Source: Arenibacter certesii DSM 19833
Lineage (GTDB): Bacteria; Bacteroidota; Bacteroidia; Flavobacteriales; Flavobacteriaceae
Direction of reading: 5' to 3'
DNA: 64,000 nt
Assembly (NCBI RefSeq): GCF_000429545.1
Contig: NZ_AUCB01000017.1
Location: 42,741 to 106,740, forward strand
The notes beneath the pieces are model-generated. The model ran no database searches, was not told the origin of the DNA, and saw only the letters and a program-made list of their open reading frames with translations. The position numbers and the translations under genes are program-made. Positions 55,510 through 64,000 of the stretch are shown one piece after another. The first letter of the stretch is position 1. The number at the start of each line of letters is the position of its first letter.

Positions 55510-56031
55510 TGAATAGTAGTAAGTACAAAGTAGTTCGTATTAAGTATAGATTTAAGTAGTGAGATATCTGTAGTGAGTCCTTAACTCGGGCAGGCCCGAG
55601 ATCAGGAACTATAGCTAACATAATTTTGGGTGTTTATTGGTAGTATGCTGCTTAAATGATGATGCAAATCTCCTTATCCGCGTAACGCTCTAATTTTAAC
55701 TTATTTATTAAATACTGAGCGGAATTCCAGTCTAGTACACATTTAGCCTAATATGGAAACCAATTTCCTTTTAAAAGCAAACTTGCCCATCATAAATAGT
55801 TTGAAGTTGTTACCATATTTAAAAGACGACTAGTTACTTGCACGTTCTACTTTAATCATTTAACACTAGACGTTTACCTGTTTAACCATACAACTCACTA
55901 ACCTGGTAACTTCTTAACCTGATAAACATTTAACGGCATAAGACACCATAAGCAAGCGTGTTATTCAATTTTTCCTCCCAAGTAGGTACATTTTCCATTT
56001 CAAACCGTATTTTTGAAGAAATTTTTTAAAA
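55510..56031. repeat. Dispersed intergenic repeat, copy B, and spacer before purD
   Basis: The region 55512-55690 aligns with 57420-57590: TAGTGAGTCC at 55571 and 57463, TAGCTAACATAA at 55612 and 57505 (41 and 42 nt apart), then a shared CTTAT(C/T)CGC(A/G) block near 55672 and 57575. It is AT-rich, non-coding and starts with AAGTA-type strings. The remainder to 56031 shows only the purD -7 element. Confidence 0.65.
56008..56015 (+). promoter_or_regulatory. -7 element of the purD promoter
   Basis: TATTTTTG fits TAnnTTTG, 16 nt upstream of the purD ATG; no -33 half at the expected distance. Confidence 0.4.
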
Positions 56032-57303
56032 ATGAACATCCTTATCCTCGGTGCTGGGGGCCGTGAACATACATTGGCCTGGAAATTAAAGCAAAGTGCT
56101 AAACTCAAAAATCTTTTTGTAGCTCCTGGAAATGCAGGAACTGCTGCTATTGCCAAGAATATACCGATTGGTGTAAACGATTTTGAGGCGATCAAAAAAT
56201 GTGTTCTTACCGAAAAAATCGATATGGTAGTCGTAGGTCCCGAAGACCCTTTGGTAAATGGGGTACACGATTTTTTCCTATCGGATGCCGATTTAAAGCA
56301 CATCCCTGTTATTGGACCACAAATGGCAGCAGCAAAGTTGGAGGGCAGTAAACAGTTCGCCAAGGAGTTTATGATGCGTCATCATATCCCTACTGCCGCC
56401 TATGAAAGTTTTACTGTCGCTACTTTGGAAAAAGGATACGCATTTTTGGAATCGCTCAATCCTCCCTATGTTCTTAAAGCCGATGGCTTGGCAGCAGGGA
56501 AAGGAGTATTGATATTAAACGACCTTCAGGAAGCCAAGGACGAACTTAAAACTATGCTAGTAGATGCCAAATTTGGTAACGCTAGCACCACCGTGGTCAT
56601 CGAAGAATTTTTAGACGGAATAGAGCTCAGTTGTTTTGTGCTTACCGATGGTATCAATTTTAAAGTCCTACCCACTGCAAAAGATTACAAAAGGATTGGT
56701 GAAGGAGACACTGGATTGAACACAGGTGGTATGGGGGCAATTTCCCCTGTTCCTTTCGCAGATAATGACTTCATGGTAAAAGTACTAGAGCGAATAGTGA
56801 AACCTACTGTAGAAGGCTTTAAAAAGGATAATCTGCCATATAAAGGCTTTGTATTTATAGGACTGATAAAAGTGGGGGAGGATCCCAAAGTAATAGAATA
56901 CAACGTAAGGTTGGGCGACCCTGAGACCGAAGTGGTAATTCCAAGAATAAAAAACGATCTAGTAGAAGTCCTTCAGGCCGTTGCAAATCAGACGCTGAAC
57001 AAAATAGATCTGGAAATAGATCAGCGCACCGCTACTACCGTAATGGCCGTATCGGGTGGATATCCGGAAGACTATGCCAAAGGAAAAGAAATCACCGGTT
57101 TTGATGCTATAGACGATGCGATAGTTTTCCACGCAGGTACCCAATTAAAAGAAGGTAAGGTGCTGACCAATGGAGGACGGGTTTTGGCGGTTACCGCGTA
57201 TGGTTCCGATTTTAAGGACGCCTTGTCCAGATCCTACAAGAATATAGAGAAACTACAGTTCGATAAAATGTACTACCGTAAGGACCTTGGGTTTGATTTA
57301 TAG
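56032..57303 (+). CDS. purD: Phosphoribosylamine-glycine ligase
   Basis: 423 aa ATP-grasp enzyme, second step of purine synthesis. N-domain LILGAGGREHTLAWKL and VVVGPEDPLVNGVHDF; ATP-grasp core with VLKADGLAAGKGV, VVIEEFLDGIELS and TGGMGAISP, and C-terminal YNVRLGDPETEVV. All GARS landmarks are intact. Flanked on both sides by repeat copies; no other pur gene is nearby. Confidence 0.97.
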   Translation: MNILILGAGGREHTLAWKLKQSAKLKNLFVAPGNAGTAAIAKNIPIGVNDFEAIKKCVLTEKIDMVVVGPEDPLVNGVHDFFLSDADLKHIPVIGPQMAAAKLEGSKQFAKEFMMRHHIPTAAYESFTVATLEKGYAFLESLNPPYVLKADGLAAGKGVLILNDLQEAKDELKTMLVDAKFGNASTTVVIEEFLDGIELSCFVLTDGINFKVLPTAKDYKRIGEGDTGLNTGGMGAISPVPFADNDFMVKVLERIVKPTVEGFKKDNLPYKGFVFIGLIKVGEDPKVIEYNVRLGDPETEVVIPRIKNDLVEVLQAVANQTLNKIDLEIDQRTATTVMAVSGGYPEDYAKGKEITGFDAIDDAIVFHAGTQLKEGKVLTNGGRVLAVTAYGSDFKDALSRSYKNIEKLQFDKMYYRKDLGFDL

Positions 57304-58134
57304 TGCTGAATATTGAGAGGTTAGTATGGAGTAGTGAGATTTGAGAAAATGTTAACTGTTATAAAACAGAGACATCCGGGGATTGAGCGGAGTCGAAATC
57401 CCTCCCAAGGGAAATTGAATCTTTAAATACATAGTGTTAAGTACAAAGTATTGAGATGTTAGTAGTGAGTCCCTCCCTAGAGGCAAACCCGAGAATACGG
57501 GCTCTAGCTAACATAAATTTGGATAATTATAGTGATATTTTATTTAAATGGCGAGGCAATACCTCTTATTCGCAGAATAATAGACGTAAGCTTCGAGAAC
57601 AGGAGCGAAGGAACATAGGAACGCGGAGTTCCGTCTATGGTTTTTCGACCTCGGTGTCGAAAAAATTCATTAGGACCGAACGGAAAATGCAACGATCTGC
57701 ATTTAAAGTGAGGGGCCAGATGGCGCGCTGGCCATCGCTACGGCTGGCTCCTCTAAACCAAGGTACCTGTTCGTTTCTTTTTGGCGAGCAAAAGAAACCG
57801 ACGAAGGAGGTTCATGAATTCCTTTAAAAAGGAAATAGAAATCAAGGAACTAAATGAAAGCAAGTAGGTTAGAGAGACTGATTAAAAGCGCTAATGATTC
57901 AACTACAAAACTTACAACATAATGTATACCCAATATATACTTAGATTGTATCCAAATAAAACTGAAATTATAAATAAAACAAACATCTTAAAGCCAGTTC
58001 TTTGTATGTTTAGTTCGATGATAGAAATATCATATTCAATTAATTTATAGATATTAGCAGTTAATTGTGGGTTATTAAACGGAATTATTCTTGCATGACT
58101 CATAATATCAACTACTTCATTAAAAAATTGTATC
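57304..58134. repeat. Dispersed intergenic repeat, copy C, and spacer before folB
   Basis: Copy C is the longest (57310-57840). It joins the copy-B-like half (TAGTGAGTCC...TAGCTAACATAA) to the copy-A-like half (CAGAATAATAGACG and the 21-nt match starting at 57594). It ends with a hairpin, GTTTCTTTT (57773-57781) / AAAAGAAAC (57790-57798). It is markedly GC-richer than its surroundings. The 123-codon frame over it does not look like a gene. 57840-58134 shows nothing I can support. Confidence 0.7.
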
Positions 58135-58491
58135 GTGGGATTAGTAAAAGTCAGCAACATTAGGGTCTATGCCCATCATGGCTGTTTAGGGGAAGAAACC
58201 ATAATTGGAAGTGATTATCGGGTAGACGTAGCGGTAAGCGCAAATTTAAAATCGGCCTCCGTATCCGATCAACTTTCCGAAACAGTAGATTACGTACATA
58301 TAAATCGGCTTGTTAAAGAAGAAATGGCAATCCCTTCAAAACTCTTGGAACATGTAGCACAACGTATAATAAACCGAATTCTTGATGAAATTGAAATTGT
58401 AAAGAGGGTAAAGGTTGGCGTAACAAAGATGAATCCGCCCATTGGAGGAGATGTAGAAGGGGTCACAATAGTACTCAAATCCAAAAGATAG
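58135..58491 (+). CDS. folB: Dihydroneopterin aldolase
   Basis: 118 aa with a GTG start. It cleaves 7,8-dihydroneopterin in folate synthesis. VYAHHGCLGEE (the Tyr/His/Gly block), TVDYVHINRLVKEEM and LLEHVAQRI with the conserved Glu, and VGVTKMNPPIGGDVEGV at the end fit FolB. Directly upstream of tRNA-Cys. Confidence 0.92.
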   Translation: MGLVKVSNIRVYAHHGCLGEETIIGSDYRVDVAVSANLKSASVSDQLSETVDYVHINRLVKEEMAIPSKLLEHVAQRIINRILDEIEIVKRVKVGVTKMNPPIGGDVEGVTIVLKSKR

Positions 58492-58524
58492 CCATAATTA
58501 GTTTTCATGGTTTAAAAAAAGTGT

Positions 58525-58532
58525 TATCTTTG
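58525..58532 (+). promoter_or_regulatory. -7 element of the tRNA-Cys promoter
   Basis: TATCTTTG lies 14 nt before the tRNA 5' end, with a T-rich GTTTTC at 58501-58506 as a weak -33 half. Confidence 0.5.
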
Positions 58533-58546
58533 CACTCTTATAAAAG

Positions 58547-58620
58547 GGCATTGTGGCCGAGTGGCTAGGCAGAGCTCTGCAAAAGCTTGTACAGCGGTTC
58601 GAATCCGCTCGATGCCTCCA
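58547..58620 (+). tRNA. tRNA-Cys (GCA)
   Basis: GGCATTG (58547-58553) pairs with CGATGCC before TCCA (acceptor). Anticodon stem GAGCT/AGCTT encloses loop CTGCAAA, giving anticodon GCA. T arm AGCGG-TTCGAAT-CCGCT is perfect. Discriminator U and encoded CCA fit tRNA-Cys. A terminator hairpin follows immediately. Confidence 0.97.
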
Positions 58621-58652
58621 AAAAAAACCCTCTAAAATTAGAGGGTTTTTTT
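58621..58652 (+). terminator. Intrinsic terminator of tRNA-Cys
   Basis: AAAAAAACCCTCTA (58621-58634) and TAGAGGGTTTTTTT (58639-58652) make a 14-bp stem with loop AAAT and a T-run, directly at the tRNA 3' end. It can also stop the convergent porP transcript. Confidence 0.9.
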
Positions 58653-58722
58653 ATTTCCTGATATTTCCCGTGCTTTTATTTCTTATTATTTTAGACTAAA
58701 TACGATACACTTTCTATACTGG

Positions 58723-59673
58723 TTAATACGTACATCTACAATTACTTATACCTTGGAACAGATCTACCCCAATAGTGACCACATGGGTACCTGTACTATA
58801 ACCCATTATTTCGTTTAATATCACTTGGTAGGAATATCCAAAATAAAAATTACTCTTTTTAAGTCCCGCCAATGGCGCTATATATAAAGGTTTCCCCAAT
58901 TGATCATTTAAAAATCTATAGGTAAGCCCCACATAGTAATAGTCCTCAAAATCATAAAACCTAAATTTTAAGTTTACATCAGCTTCAGATCTGCCATCAC
59001 TTTCAAATATTTTATACAAAATTGAAGGCTCTATCTCCATATTACTTGCTCTAGATTTTTTGTAACGATATCCGGAATACAGGTAAAAATTTCGCAATTT
59101 ATTAGGCTCAAAGATGGGGTCGAAAATATATACATCTTTATTGATCACATTGGAAGCATTTAAACTTAAGTAAAATGCATTTTTTCTATAGAGCACACCC
59201 ACATCAAAGTTGTGGTTAGAGGTAGAGCGATCGTCAGTAACCCCGGGATCGAAGCCGGCATCAGTAAACTCACCTATATCCAATCTAAATTGGTTAAAGT
59301 TATAGGACAGTCCAAAGGAAAGAAACTCGTCTTCATACCGATTCAAGGTTAAATGATGGGCAAAGGATATGCGTGCCCCTTGCTGTTTGGTATACCCGTT
59401 GGAATCGTTGTATAAGAATAGTCCAACCCCGGATCTTTCCCCCAAGCGCATATCGGCGGCCAGAGATTGGGTTCTGGGAGCATCTTTAATACCTACCCAT
59501 TGGGCAAGTCCGTTCAATCTAATCTTTACATGATCCCCAATACCAGCATAGGTGGGGGAAAGTACAAATGGGTTATCTGCTAGGTACTGAGAGAGCTGGG
59601 GGGAATTTAATTCCTGCCCCCTAGCTATCACAGTGCCAAATAGCAACATTAGGATTAATATTTTATCGCGCAT
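58723..59673 (-). CDS. PorP/SprF-family type IX secretion outer-membrane protein
   Basis: 316 aa with a signal peptide (MRDKILILMLLFGTVIARGQ). QELNSPQLSQYLADNPFVLSPTY is the PorP/SprF opening. Beta-barrel-like alternation follows, e.g. RISFAHHLTLNRYEDEFLSF and the C-terminal GYSYQVILNEIMGYSTGTHV. SprF partners SprB-type adhesins for secretion or attachment through T9SS. It lies 19 bp after the giant SprB-like gene, as sprF does after sprB. Confidence 0.9.
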   Translation of the reverse strand: MRDKILILMLLFGTVIARGQELNSPQLSQYLADNPFVLSPTYAGIGDHVKIRLNGLAQWVGIKDAPRTQSLAADMRLGERSGVGLFLYNDSNGYTKQQGARISFAHHLTLNRYEDEFLSFGLSYNFNQFRLDIGEFTDAGFDPGVTDDRSTSNHNFDVGVLYRKNAFYLSLNASNVINKDVYIFDPIFEPNKLRNFYLYSGYRYKKSRASNMEIEPSILYKIFESDGRSEADVNLKFRFYDFEDYYYVGLTYRFLNDQLGKPLYIAPLAGLKKSNFYFGYSYQVILNEIMGYSTGTHVVTIGVDLFQGISNCRCTY

Positions 59674-59692
59674 TGTAATTTAGGTTAAGTTC

Positions 59693-62600
59693 TTATCTAT
59701 AAAGGGTAAAATGTCCTACAAATTCTCGATCATCATTTTCGCCATTCAGTGTAATGATGTACCAGTAATCTCCAGTTGGGAGTTCTTTGTTCTTGTATTT
59801 TCCGTCCCATTCACTATCGTTGAGGCCCATTCTGTAAATCTCCCTACCATAACGGTCAAAGATGATGGTTAGTATCCTAGGGAATCCTTCCAAATTCTTA
59901 GGGGACCAAGAATCGTTCTTGCCATCTCCATTTGGAGTAAAGAAATTTGGAATATCTATGTCCATAAACTCTATGTAGATATTGGCCGTACTTTCACATC
60001 CATTTTCATCAACAACTCTTACGCTATACGTTCCTGTTTCCTTGATCTGATAGGTATTCTTAGTCCCATTGTTCACCCCTTCAAAATAGTAAATGTACTC
60101 TGCTTGGCCACCCGTGACTACCGCCGTTATTTGATTGATGTTATTTTGTTCCAAGGTAAGTGCCAAGGGTTCAAAATCATCTATGGTAAAGTTGATGGTG
60201 TGCACACATCCGTTAGAATGACTTATTGTCAAATAATGGTTTCCTGGAGTCATATTAGTAAAATTGGGCTCCAACATCATATCATTTGGATCTGTAGAAT
60301 CTAAAGCATAGAGCACCTCTGAAGCCACAGTATTATCTTCTAACTCAACTACAAGCGAGTTGTTAGGGGTATCTCCCGTACATTCATACACAGGAGTAAC
60401 CGTTGCGTTTAAATTAACTCCAGGGTCTATTACCGCTGCCAAGTTTATTTCACAACCTTGTGCATCCCTAACAAAAATTGCGTAGGTCCCTTCCGCCAGT
60501 CCACTAAATTGGGTTCTGTCTTGTACAAAATCTGCATCTGCTGTAGAATTGATACTGGTGCTATACGGCGCAGTACCTCCGGAAATGACTAGGGAAACTG
60601 TCCCATCCTCAACTCCAATACATAATTCCGGACTTGTTGTAAGCGTAGCCGTTAAGGACGTAGGTTCTATAATGGTGTAATTCAATTGTTCAAAACATCC
60701 ATTACTATCCTGCGCAATTACTGTATAATCACCTGGTGTAAGATTGATAAAGGTATTTACGGTATCAAACTTATTTAGGTCTGGGGAAATAGCGTACTGA
60801 TAACCACCAGATCCTCCAGATAATTGAACAGTAATACTACCATCATTGGCCCCATAACAGGATACATCAGTAAAACTATCTGTCACTATCAAAGGAGTTG
60901 GTTCTGTTATATTTGTCACGTTAGACTCCACTACACAGTCTTCGCTAGTAACCCTAACATAGTAACTTCCCGTGGTTAGGTTATTGAACCTACCTGAGGT
61001 TTGCGGTCCTGCAACGCTATTGGTAAAGGCGGCATCTGTAAAGAGCTCATACCTGTACTTTCCTAAGCCCCCCTGTGCTTTAGCAATCAAGATTGCAGTA
61101 TTGTCTCCGTTACAATTGATTATCGCAGCTGAGGTATCCAATGTTACCGAAAGTGGCACAATGGCGGTTTCTGAGATTTCGTTGGATAAAACAGCTCCAC
61201 ATCCAAAGTCGTCCATCACATAATAGCTATAAGAGCCTGCGCTAACATCAAACGTATGCGTATTACCTCCACTCATGGGGAAATAAGTGATACCATCCAA
61301 ACTGTACTGGTAGGGTCCTGTACCTCCTGATGCTGTCAATAGCAATTCTGCGTCGTTTAGACAGCTCAAGGAGCTAGTTCTCACTAATGAGGCACCCACA
61401 TCAGTAGGATCCATTATAATTGCCTGTACAGTCTCAAAATCACAATCCCAACCATCCGATACGGTAATGGTATAGATCCCCGCACTTAGGTTATTGAAAA
61501 CAGGACTAACCTGACCTCCTGAGGTGTAAGCAATTACTGTTCCTGTTGGGTCGTAAACATTCAATTGATATTGATATACTCCTTCCCCTCCAGCAACATT
61601 GGTAGCTCTAACAACGCCATCACTATCCCCATAACAGGCCAAAATAGTAGACAGTGGGGTTATATCTCCACTTATTTGTGCTGGTTGCACCAAGGTTACC
61701 GTATCGTTTAAAATACAACCATTGGCATCGGTAATCTGCACTGTGTAATCTCCAGCAGAAAGTTCGTCAAATATCATGCTACTAACATCCGTGGCGCTAT
61801 ACAGCTCAGCAGTTGTGGTATTAGTAAGTACAATATTATAAGGTGGGTACCCTCCACTTGGGTCAACCAATATTTCCCCTAGATCATTGGTACAAGTAAC
61901 ACTAGCAATTGGATCTACAATAGCCGTTAGCGCCCTATCCGGAGAAATTATTCTCACCGTATTGGAATCTTCCGCACACATTGGTGCATTAGTCTCAGTA
62001 ACCTTAACATAATAATTACCTCCAGTAAGTCCCGTTATCGTTAACGGATTAGTAGACGTATTGCCAGTTCCTGTAATTGCCGTTGCAGCACCACCAGCGG
62101 TATACACAGTATAATTATAGGGACCAGTGTAACCAGAGACACTAATTTCCAAAGAGCCAGTATTGTCTCCAAAACAAGTCACCGAGCTATGAGCAGTTGC
62201 ACTGACCTTAATTAGATCATAAGGAACAATATCATAGACATGGGTATCCACATAACATCCCGTGGCGGTGTCAGTCACCCTAAAGGTATAACTACCTACT
62301 GCGTTCAGTTCAAAAGTAGCACTATTGTATGTTGGTGTGCCAGTTTGTGTGGCATTGGTATTACCAACAGGCAACAACTGATACGTATAGGTATTCGCCA
62401 CGTTACCATTGTCGTTTACCGTAATTGTTACTTCCTCTGGTCCTACACAAGAGATAGCAGCGTCAAGAGACAGTGTAGCCGTAAATTTATTGATGGTACT
62501 AATGTTTACTATTGTATCATCCGTACAACCGTTAGCATCTTTAACGCTAACTGTAATAGTTCTATCCGATCCATTATCAGTAATATTAAAAGTGTTTGAC

Positions 62601-64000
62601 GTAAAGAAGTTTATACCATCTATACTATAAGAATATGGTGCAATTCCACCAATACCCGCAGCTGTTATTACAGCCTGCCCTGGCTTATTATTAGTATTAC
62701 AAGCAAAATCGGTTGCAGTTGCACTTACAGCCACCTGTGCTGGCTCATTAATTGTTACCACTCGAGTATCGGAGCAACCTCTATCTGAAGTCACCGTAAT
62801 TGTATAGGTACCCGCAGCCAAGCCAGTGAATATTTTACTGTTCTGGGTAATTGGCGCATTAACACCGTCATCTATGGTAAAGGTGTATGGCGGATTGTCA
62901 TTAGAAGCATCTAGGATAACTTCAATAGAACCGTCAGATCCACCATTACAAGACACCTCTTCTTTAGTAGTGGTAAATACAACCGGTGTTGCTGTTTCCA
63001 AGGAAACGGGCGCCTGAGCGTCACAACCAGACCCGGAAACATCGTATACCACAGCCTTATAATCTCCAGGTGCAAGTCCGGCGAACACATTAGACGCCTG
63101 AGAAACTCCTCCTATTACACTGGTATTGGTATCATCTAATAAATCGTACTCATAAGTACCAGACCCACCGCTAGCGGTGATGGTAATAACACCGTCATCT
63201 ACCGGACAGGATGGCTGAGTAGTAGCCACTGCCGTTGCAGACAATGGAGCTATGATGTCGATTGTATCTGTTACAGTACATCCGTTAGCATCACTAACCG
63301 TTACCATATAGGTGCCAGGAGCAGATACCGTAAAAGTACCGTTGTTCTGGAAACCATTTCCAATACTGTATTTTAAAGGTCCTTTCCCTGTACCTGTAGC
63401 AGTAAACGTATAGGAGTTTCCTGTAGAAGTACACTGATCGTCCGCATAGGCTGGTAAGCTTACCGTTGGAAGGGGATCTACATCAATAACCACATCTATC
63501 TTATAAGTACAGTCCTTGGCATCTTTCACCCATACGTCCCAATTTAAATTGGTAGCAGGATCAAGAATCGCACTGGCACTTGCAGTATAATCACTTGGAT
63601 TAGGAGTGGACCCGTCTTGTACAAAAGCATAGGTATAACTACCGTTCCCTCCACTGGCCTTAACCGTTACCTGTGCACCAATAGTACAATTGGCGTTGCT
63701 ATTTTTAGTAACAACCAAATCTAATGCTGCATCTGGCGACCCTATAGTCACAATATTTGACGTAGCCGGACAGAATGGAGCATCTGTAGCAGTAAGTTCC
63801 ACATAGAAATTCCCTGCAGAAAGTCCTGCAATGCTTAGCACTCCTGGGGCTACTCCCGTATTTGTTATAGAGGTAGTGGTACCATCACTATGGAACACCT
63901 CATAAGAGTAGTTACCAGTATAATCGGTAACATGTATCTCCATCACCCCATCAGAATCTCCAAAACAGGTCACTGGTGTAATGGCCGTGGCCACAACATC
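59693..64000 (-). CDS. SprB-like giant repeat adhesin with T9SS type B C-terminal domain (5' end beyond window)
   Basis: At least 1435 aa; the frame stays open to the right edge, so the N-terminus is missing. It comprises about fifteen SprB-type repeats of ~75-100 residues. Each opens with a Cys followed by DG- or GD-like residues (CFGDSDG, CNGGSDGSIEV, CYGANDGSITVQLSGG) and has a (G)GxxPY.Y(S/T)xD centre and a G.Y.(V/I)x(V/I)xDxxGC end. The last ~85 residues (PNFFTPNGDGKNDSWSPKNL; IIFDRYGREIY; GDYWYIITL) form the gliding motility-associated type B (CHU_C) sorting domain used for T9SS export. Residues 1-100 and 598-700 of the visible part are close relatives (597-residue offset). Followed by porP/sprF. 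Confidence 0.9.
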   Translation of the reverse strand, partial: DVVATAITPVTCFGDSDGVMEIHVTDYTGNYSYEVFHSDGTTTSITNTGVAPGVLSIAGLSAGNFYVELTATDAPFCPATSNIVTIGSPDAALDLVVTKNSNANCTIGAQVTVKASGGNGSYTYAFVQDGSTPNPSDYTASASAILDPATNLNWDVWVKDAKDCTYKIDVVIDVDPLPTVSLPAYADDQCTSTGNSYTFTATGTGKGPLKYSIGNGFQNNGTFTVSAPGTYMVTVSDANGCTVTDTIDIIAPLSATAVATTQPSCPVDDGVITITASGGSGTYEYDLLDDTNTSVIGGVSQASNVFAGLAPGDYKAVVYDVSGSGCDAQAPVSLETATPVVFTTTKEEVSCNGGSDGSIEVILDASNDNPPYTFTIDDGVNAPITQNSKIFTGLAAGTYTITVTSDRGCSDTRVVTINEPAQVAVSATATDFACNTNNKPGQAVITAAGIGGIAPYSYSIDGINFFTSNTFNITDNGSDRTITVSVKDANGCTDDTIVNISTINKFTATLSLDAAISCVGPEEVTITVNDNGNVANTYTYQLLPVGNTNATQTGTPTYNSATFELNAVGSYTFRVTDTATGCYVDTHVYDIVPYDLIKVSATAHSSVTCFGDNTGSLEISVSGYTGPYNYTVYTAGGAATAITGTGNTSTNPLTITGLTGGNYYVKVTETNAPMCAEDSNTVRIISPDRALTAIVDPIASVTCTNDLGEILVDPSGGYPPYNIVLTNTTTAELYSATDVSSMIFDELSAGDYTVQITDANGCILNDTVTLVQPAQISGDITPLSTILACYGDSDGVVRATNVAGGEGVYQYQLNVYDPTGTVIAYTSGGQVSPVFNNLSAGIYTITVSDGWDCDFETVQAIIMDPTDVGASLVRTSSLSCLNDAELLLTASGGTGPYQYSLDGITYFPMSGGNTHTFDVSAGSYSYYVMDDFGCGAVLSNEISETAIVPLSVTLDTSAAIINCNGDNTAILIAKAQGGLGKYRYELFTDAAFTNSVAGPQTSGRFNNLTTGSYYVRVTSEDCVVESNVTNITEPTPLIVTDSFTDVSCYGANDGSITVQLSGGSGGYQYAISPDLNKFDTVNTFINLTPGDYTVIAQDSNGCFEQLNYTIIEPTSLTATLTTSPELCIGVEDGTVSLVISGGTAPYSTSINSTADADFVQDRTQFSGLAEGTYAIFVRDAQGCEINLAAVIDPGVNLNATVTPVYECTGDTPNNSLVVELEDNTVASEVLYALDSTDPNDMMLEPNFTNMTPGNHYLTISHSNGCVHTINFTIDDFEPLALTLEQNNINQITAVVTGGQAEYIYYFEGVNNGTKNTYQIKETGTYSVRVVDENGCESTANIYIEFMDIDIPNFFTPNGDGKNDSWSPKNLEGFPRILTIIFDRYGREIYRMGLNDSEWDGKYKNKELPTGDYWYIITLNGENDDREFVGHFTLYR

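Noticed and set aside
57456..57827. 123-codon plus-strand open frame between purD and folB
   Set aside because: It lies wholly in repeat copy C, has no recognisable domain, and the matching blocks in copies A and B are not open in the same way, so it is non-coding repeat.
57912..58103. Minus-strand frame for a 63-aa protein with a C-terminal hydrophobic segment, divergent from folB
   Set aside because: Possible small membrane protein, but no family motif, no promoter element and very AT-rich sequence that opens hydrophobic frames by chance.
62240..62599. 119-codon frame antisense to the SprB-like gene
   Set aside because: Mirror of repetitive coding sequence; composition follows the sense gene.
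59693..64000. Periodic similarity that might suggest a CRISPR or satellite array
   Set aside because: The period is codon-based, units are diverged and encode SprB-type protein repeats.

Overview
The window is a chromosomal segment of a Bacteroidota bacterium, almost certainly a member of the Flavobacteriaceae. Evidence: promoters with the Bacteroidota -7 element TAnnTTTG, the sdhCAB order with a single-subunit cytochrome b anchor, the suf operon layout, PorP/SprF and SprB-like type IX secretion/gliding proteins with a type B C-terminal domain, and several Bacteroidota-restricted families (DUF4837, a DUF6909-like protein, a small DUF6747-like protein). The DNA is AT-rich, most strongly in the glycosyltransferase part of the polysaccharide cluster. 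No genus can be named from the sequence alone.

Layout. 1-2.9 kb: the start of a PLP aminotransferase gene, an orphan Vsr-like endonuclease, and a NeuD-type acyltransferase plus a sugar-transfer ATP-grasp protein. 2.9-6.5 kb: sdhCAB operon (minus strand). 6.7-14.8 kb: housekeeping and catabolic genes (M28 peptidase, Xaa-Pro aminopeptidase, BrnQ carrier, a small CxxC protein, ThiL, a TAT-exported Gfo/Idh/MocA oxidoreductase). 15.3-22.0 kb: Fe-S assembly operon sufA-B-C-D-S-E-T, interrupted between sufC and sufD by a decayed four-helix-bundle (23S rRNA intervening-sequence type) protein gene. 22-30 kb: patatin-like lipase, DoxX, holB, pgk, a LysM lytic transglycosylase and a DUF4837 lipoprotein. 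30-36.7 kb: a 55-codon membrane-protein gene, an OmpA/PD40 protein, tatA, an M23 peptidase and a GH3-like adenylating enzyme.

36.9-55.5 kb: a long, mostly plus-strand polysaccharide locus. It begins with a DUF6909-like protein and a Wzz-like two-TM protein, continues with a complete dTDP-L-rhamnose set (rfbBACD), a lipoprotein and a Wzx flippase. A VioA/VioB-like aminotransferase-acetyltransferase pair and a GT56 (WecF-like) transferase together predict a dTDP-4-acetamido-4,6-dideoxyhexose branch. Two Wzy/WaaL-type membrane proteins, two further glycosyltransferases, a WbaP/WcaJ-type initiating sugar-phosphate transferase and a UDP-glucuronate decarboxylase follow. Together they can assemble and export an O-antigen or exopolysaccharide by a Wzx/Wzy route.

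55.5-64 kb: purD, folB and tRNA-Cys among copies of a dispersed intergenic repeat, then porP/sprF and a very large repetitive SprB-like adhesin that runs off the right edge. That adhesin shows a higher-order duplication of about 597 residues. I found no CRISPR array, rRNA gene, intact insertion sequence or prophage. The less expected items are the zinc-site-less Vsr variant, the broken gene inside the suf operon, the phosphorylase-like C-terminal half of the DUF6909-like protein, several near-leaderless promoters and a TetR-type palindrome without a neighbouring regulator.
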